Source: Conexibacter sp. (GTDB taxonomy: Bacteria > Actinomycetota > Thermoleophilia > Solirubrobacterales > Solirubrobacteraceae). Taken from it: a stretch of DNA of 6,076 nt. A program made the translations under genes and the position numbers. Below the pieces are notes generated by a model. That model was given only the letters and a program-made list of their open reading frames with translations, made no database searches and was not told the origin of the DNA. Of the stretch, positions 5,011 through 6,076 are shown one piece after another. Position 1 is the first letter of the stretch; each line of letters begins with the position of its first letter. The stretch spans positions 1 to 6,076 of the forward strand of contig JAOPZP010000592.1 of assembly GCA_025964055.1 (NCBI GenBank). The letters run 5' to 3'.

Positions 5011-6076
5011 ATGGCTCGCTACGGAAAGCACGCGGACCTGATCGTCCACGAGGACGAGCCGTTCAACGCCGAGACCAGCCTCGCCGGCCTGGCCAGCTCG
5101 CTGACGGCGACCGACGCGTTCTACGTGCGGGCGCACGGCGCGGTCCCCGAGGTCGAGCCGGCCGCGTGGCGGCTACGCGTGGAAGGGCTGGTGCAGCGCG
5201 AGCTCGACCTCTCGGTGACGACGCTCCGCGAGGCCTTCCGGGAGCGCACCGAGACGGCGACGCTGCAGTGCGCGGGCAACCGGCGCGCGGGCCTGCTCGC
5301 CACCCGCGACATCCCGGGCGAGGCGCCGTGGGGTCCGGGCGCGACCGGCACGGCGACGTGGACCGGGGTCGCCCTGGCCGACGTGCTCGCGCTCGCCGGT
5401 CCGCTGCCCGAGGCCGCGCACGTCGGCTTCGAGGGCGCGGATCTCAGCACCGAGGTCAAGCCGCCCGAGCGCTTCGGCGGCTCGATCCCGCTCGACAAGG
5501 CGCGCCGGCCCGAGGTCCTGCTCGCCTGGGCGATGAACGGCGAGCCGCTGCCGGCGGTCCACGGCGCCCCGCTGCGCGTCGTCGTGCCCGGCTACATCGG
5601 TGCGCGCAGCGTCAAGTGGCTCGAGCGGATCACGCTGCGAGCGACGCCCTGGCCGGGCTACTTCCAGCACGTCGCCTACCGGCTGCTGCCCGAGGACGGG
5701 ACGCCGGGTCCCGGCGCGGGGATCCCGCTCGGCCTCGTCGCGCTCAACGCCGACGTCCTCGCTCCGGCCGGCGGCGAGACGGTCGCGGCCGGCCCGCTCG
5801 AGGTGCGCGGCTACGCGTTCGCGGGCGGGGAGCGCCACGTCGCGCGCGTCGACGTCTCGCTCGACGGGGGCACGACCTGGTCGCAGGCGGACCTGCTCGA
5901 CGATCTGGGCCAGTGGGCATGGCGCCACTGGCGGATCACGGTCACCCTTGCGCCCGGGGAGCACGAGATCCTCGTGCGCGCCTGGGACTCCTCGGCGGCC
6001 ACGCAGCCCGAGGACGAGGCGGCGCTGTGGAACCCGAAGGGCTACGTCAACAACGCGCGCCCGCGGGTCCGGGTGC
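5011..6076 (+). CDS. Sulfite oxidase-family molybdopterin enzyme, 3' end cut by window
   Basis: Molybdenum-cofactor oxidoreductase, most likely oxidising sulfite to sulfate; 355 residues visible. The molybdopterin domain spans about 10-215. The cofactor-ligating cysteine is Cys87 in LQCAGNRR, whose second arginine (Arg92) and the Arg40 of FYVRAHG match known substrate-pocket arginines. PLRVVVPGYIGARSVKWL (188-205) is a further family signature, and Tyr223 probably matches the active-site tyrosine. A dimerisation domain follows from about 240, with VDVSLDGGTTW (280-290) and WNPKGYVNN (340-348). The visible end resembles the family C-terminus, so only a few residues should be missing. There is no cytochrome b5 domain and no Tat or Sec signal peptide, so the mature form looks cytosolic, like the plant enzyme, and its electron acceptor is unknown. 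No heme subunit is seen nearby. Start ATG 5011 is supported by a -10-like box 6 nt upstream. Confidence 0.92.
   Translation, partial: MARYGKHADLIVHEDEPFNAETSLAGLASSLTATDAFYVRAHGAVPEVEPAAWRLRVEGLVQRELDLSVTTLREAFRERTETATLQCAGNRRAGLLATRDIPGEAPWGPGATGTATWTGVALADVLALAGPLPEAAHVGFEGADLSTEVKPPERFGGSIPLDKARRPEVLLAWAMNGEPLPAVHGAPLRVVVPGYIGARSVKWLERITLRATPWPGYFQHVAYRLLPEDGTPGPGAGIPLGLVALNADVLAPAGGETVAAGPLEVRGYAFAGGERHVARVDVSLDGGTTWSQADLLDDLGQWAWRHWRITVTLAPGEHEILVRAWDSSAATQPEDEAALWNPKGYVNNARPRVRV

Noticed and set aside
4911..5012. A 34-residue N-terminal extension of the dehydrogenase
   Set aside because: The extra residues are not family-like and would run through the palindromic region and nearly into the divergent sulfite oxidase start.
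1..6076. tRNA or rRNA genes, CRISPR repeats, insertion sequences, att sites
   Set aside because: I saw no cloverleaf-like or repeat-spacer pattern, no transposase or integrase motif and no long terminal repeats; nearly all of the window is explained by seven coding genes.

Overview
The window is very GC-rich, with G or C at almost every third codon position. It is densely packed with genes and has the codon and protein style of a high-GC actinobacterium. A member of the Solirubrobacterales/Thermoleophilia fits best, but that placement is inference from style, not from a marker gene. It holds seven protein genes, two of them cut by the window edges. I see no RNA gene, CRISPR array, insertion sequence or other mobile element.

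The left third (1-1895) is an arsenic-response operon on the minus strand, transcribed arsR, then arsM, then an aquaporin-family channel gene. The genes overlap by 13 bp and 4 bp, so they are almost certainly co-transcribed and probably translationally coupled. ArsR would sense As(III), ArsM would methylate it with S-adenosylmethionine, and the channel, whose pore-lining residues look metalloid-type, could move arsenite or a neutral arsenical across the membrane. No arsenate reductase and no ArsB/Acr3 pump is visible; they may lie beyond position 1 or elsewhere in the genome. The arsR promoter is well formed. An inverted repeat lies inside its -35/-10 spacer, and the start codon is 7 nt after the -10 box, which suggests a leaderless mRNA.

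The middle (1896-3876) is a divergent pair: a 14-helix DHA2-type MFS exporter gene on the minus strand and a MarR-family regulator gene on the plus strand. They share a 64-bp intergenic region in which overlapping ACAGG/CCTGT palindromes cover the promoter elements. This is the usual layout of a substrate-induced exporter with its own repressor; the substrate cannot be read from the sequence.

The right part (3877-6076) holds a lactate/malate dehydrogenase-family gene on the minus strand. Its product keeps the catalytic Asp/Arg/His but has an unusual substrate loop. Across a 100-bp intergenic region, in the opposite direction, is a sulfite oxidase-family molybdoenzyme gene that lacks its last few codons at the window edge. 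A 12-bp perfect palindrome plus a third copy of its half-site lies between the two.

A recurring theme is that four of the five genes with their own upstream region (arsR, the MFS gene, marR and the sulfite oxidase gene) have a TAnnnT-like -10 box only 6-8 nt before the start codon and no Shine-Dalgarno sequence. The operon-internal arsM, by contrast, has a clear AAGGAG.
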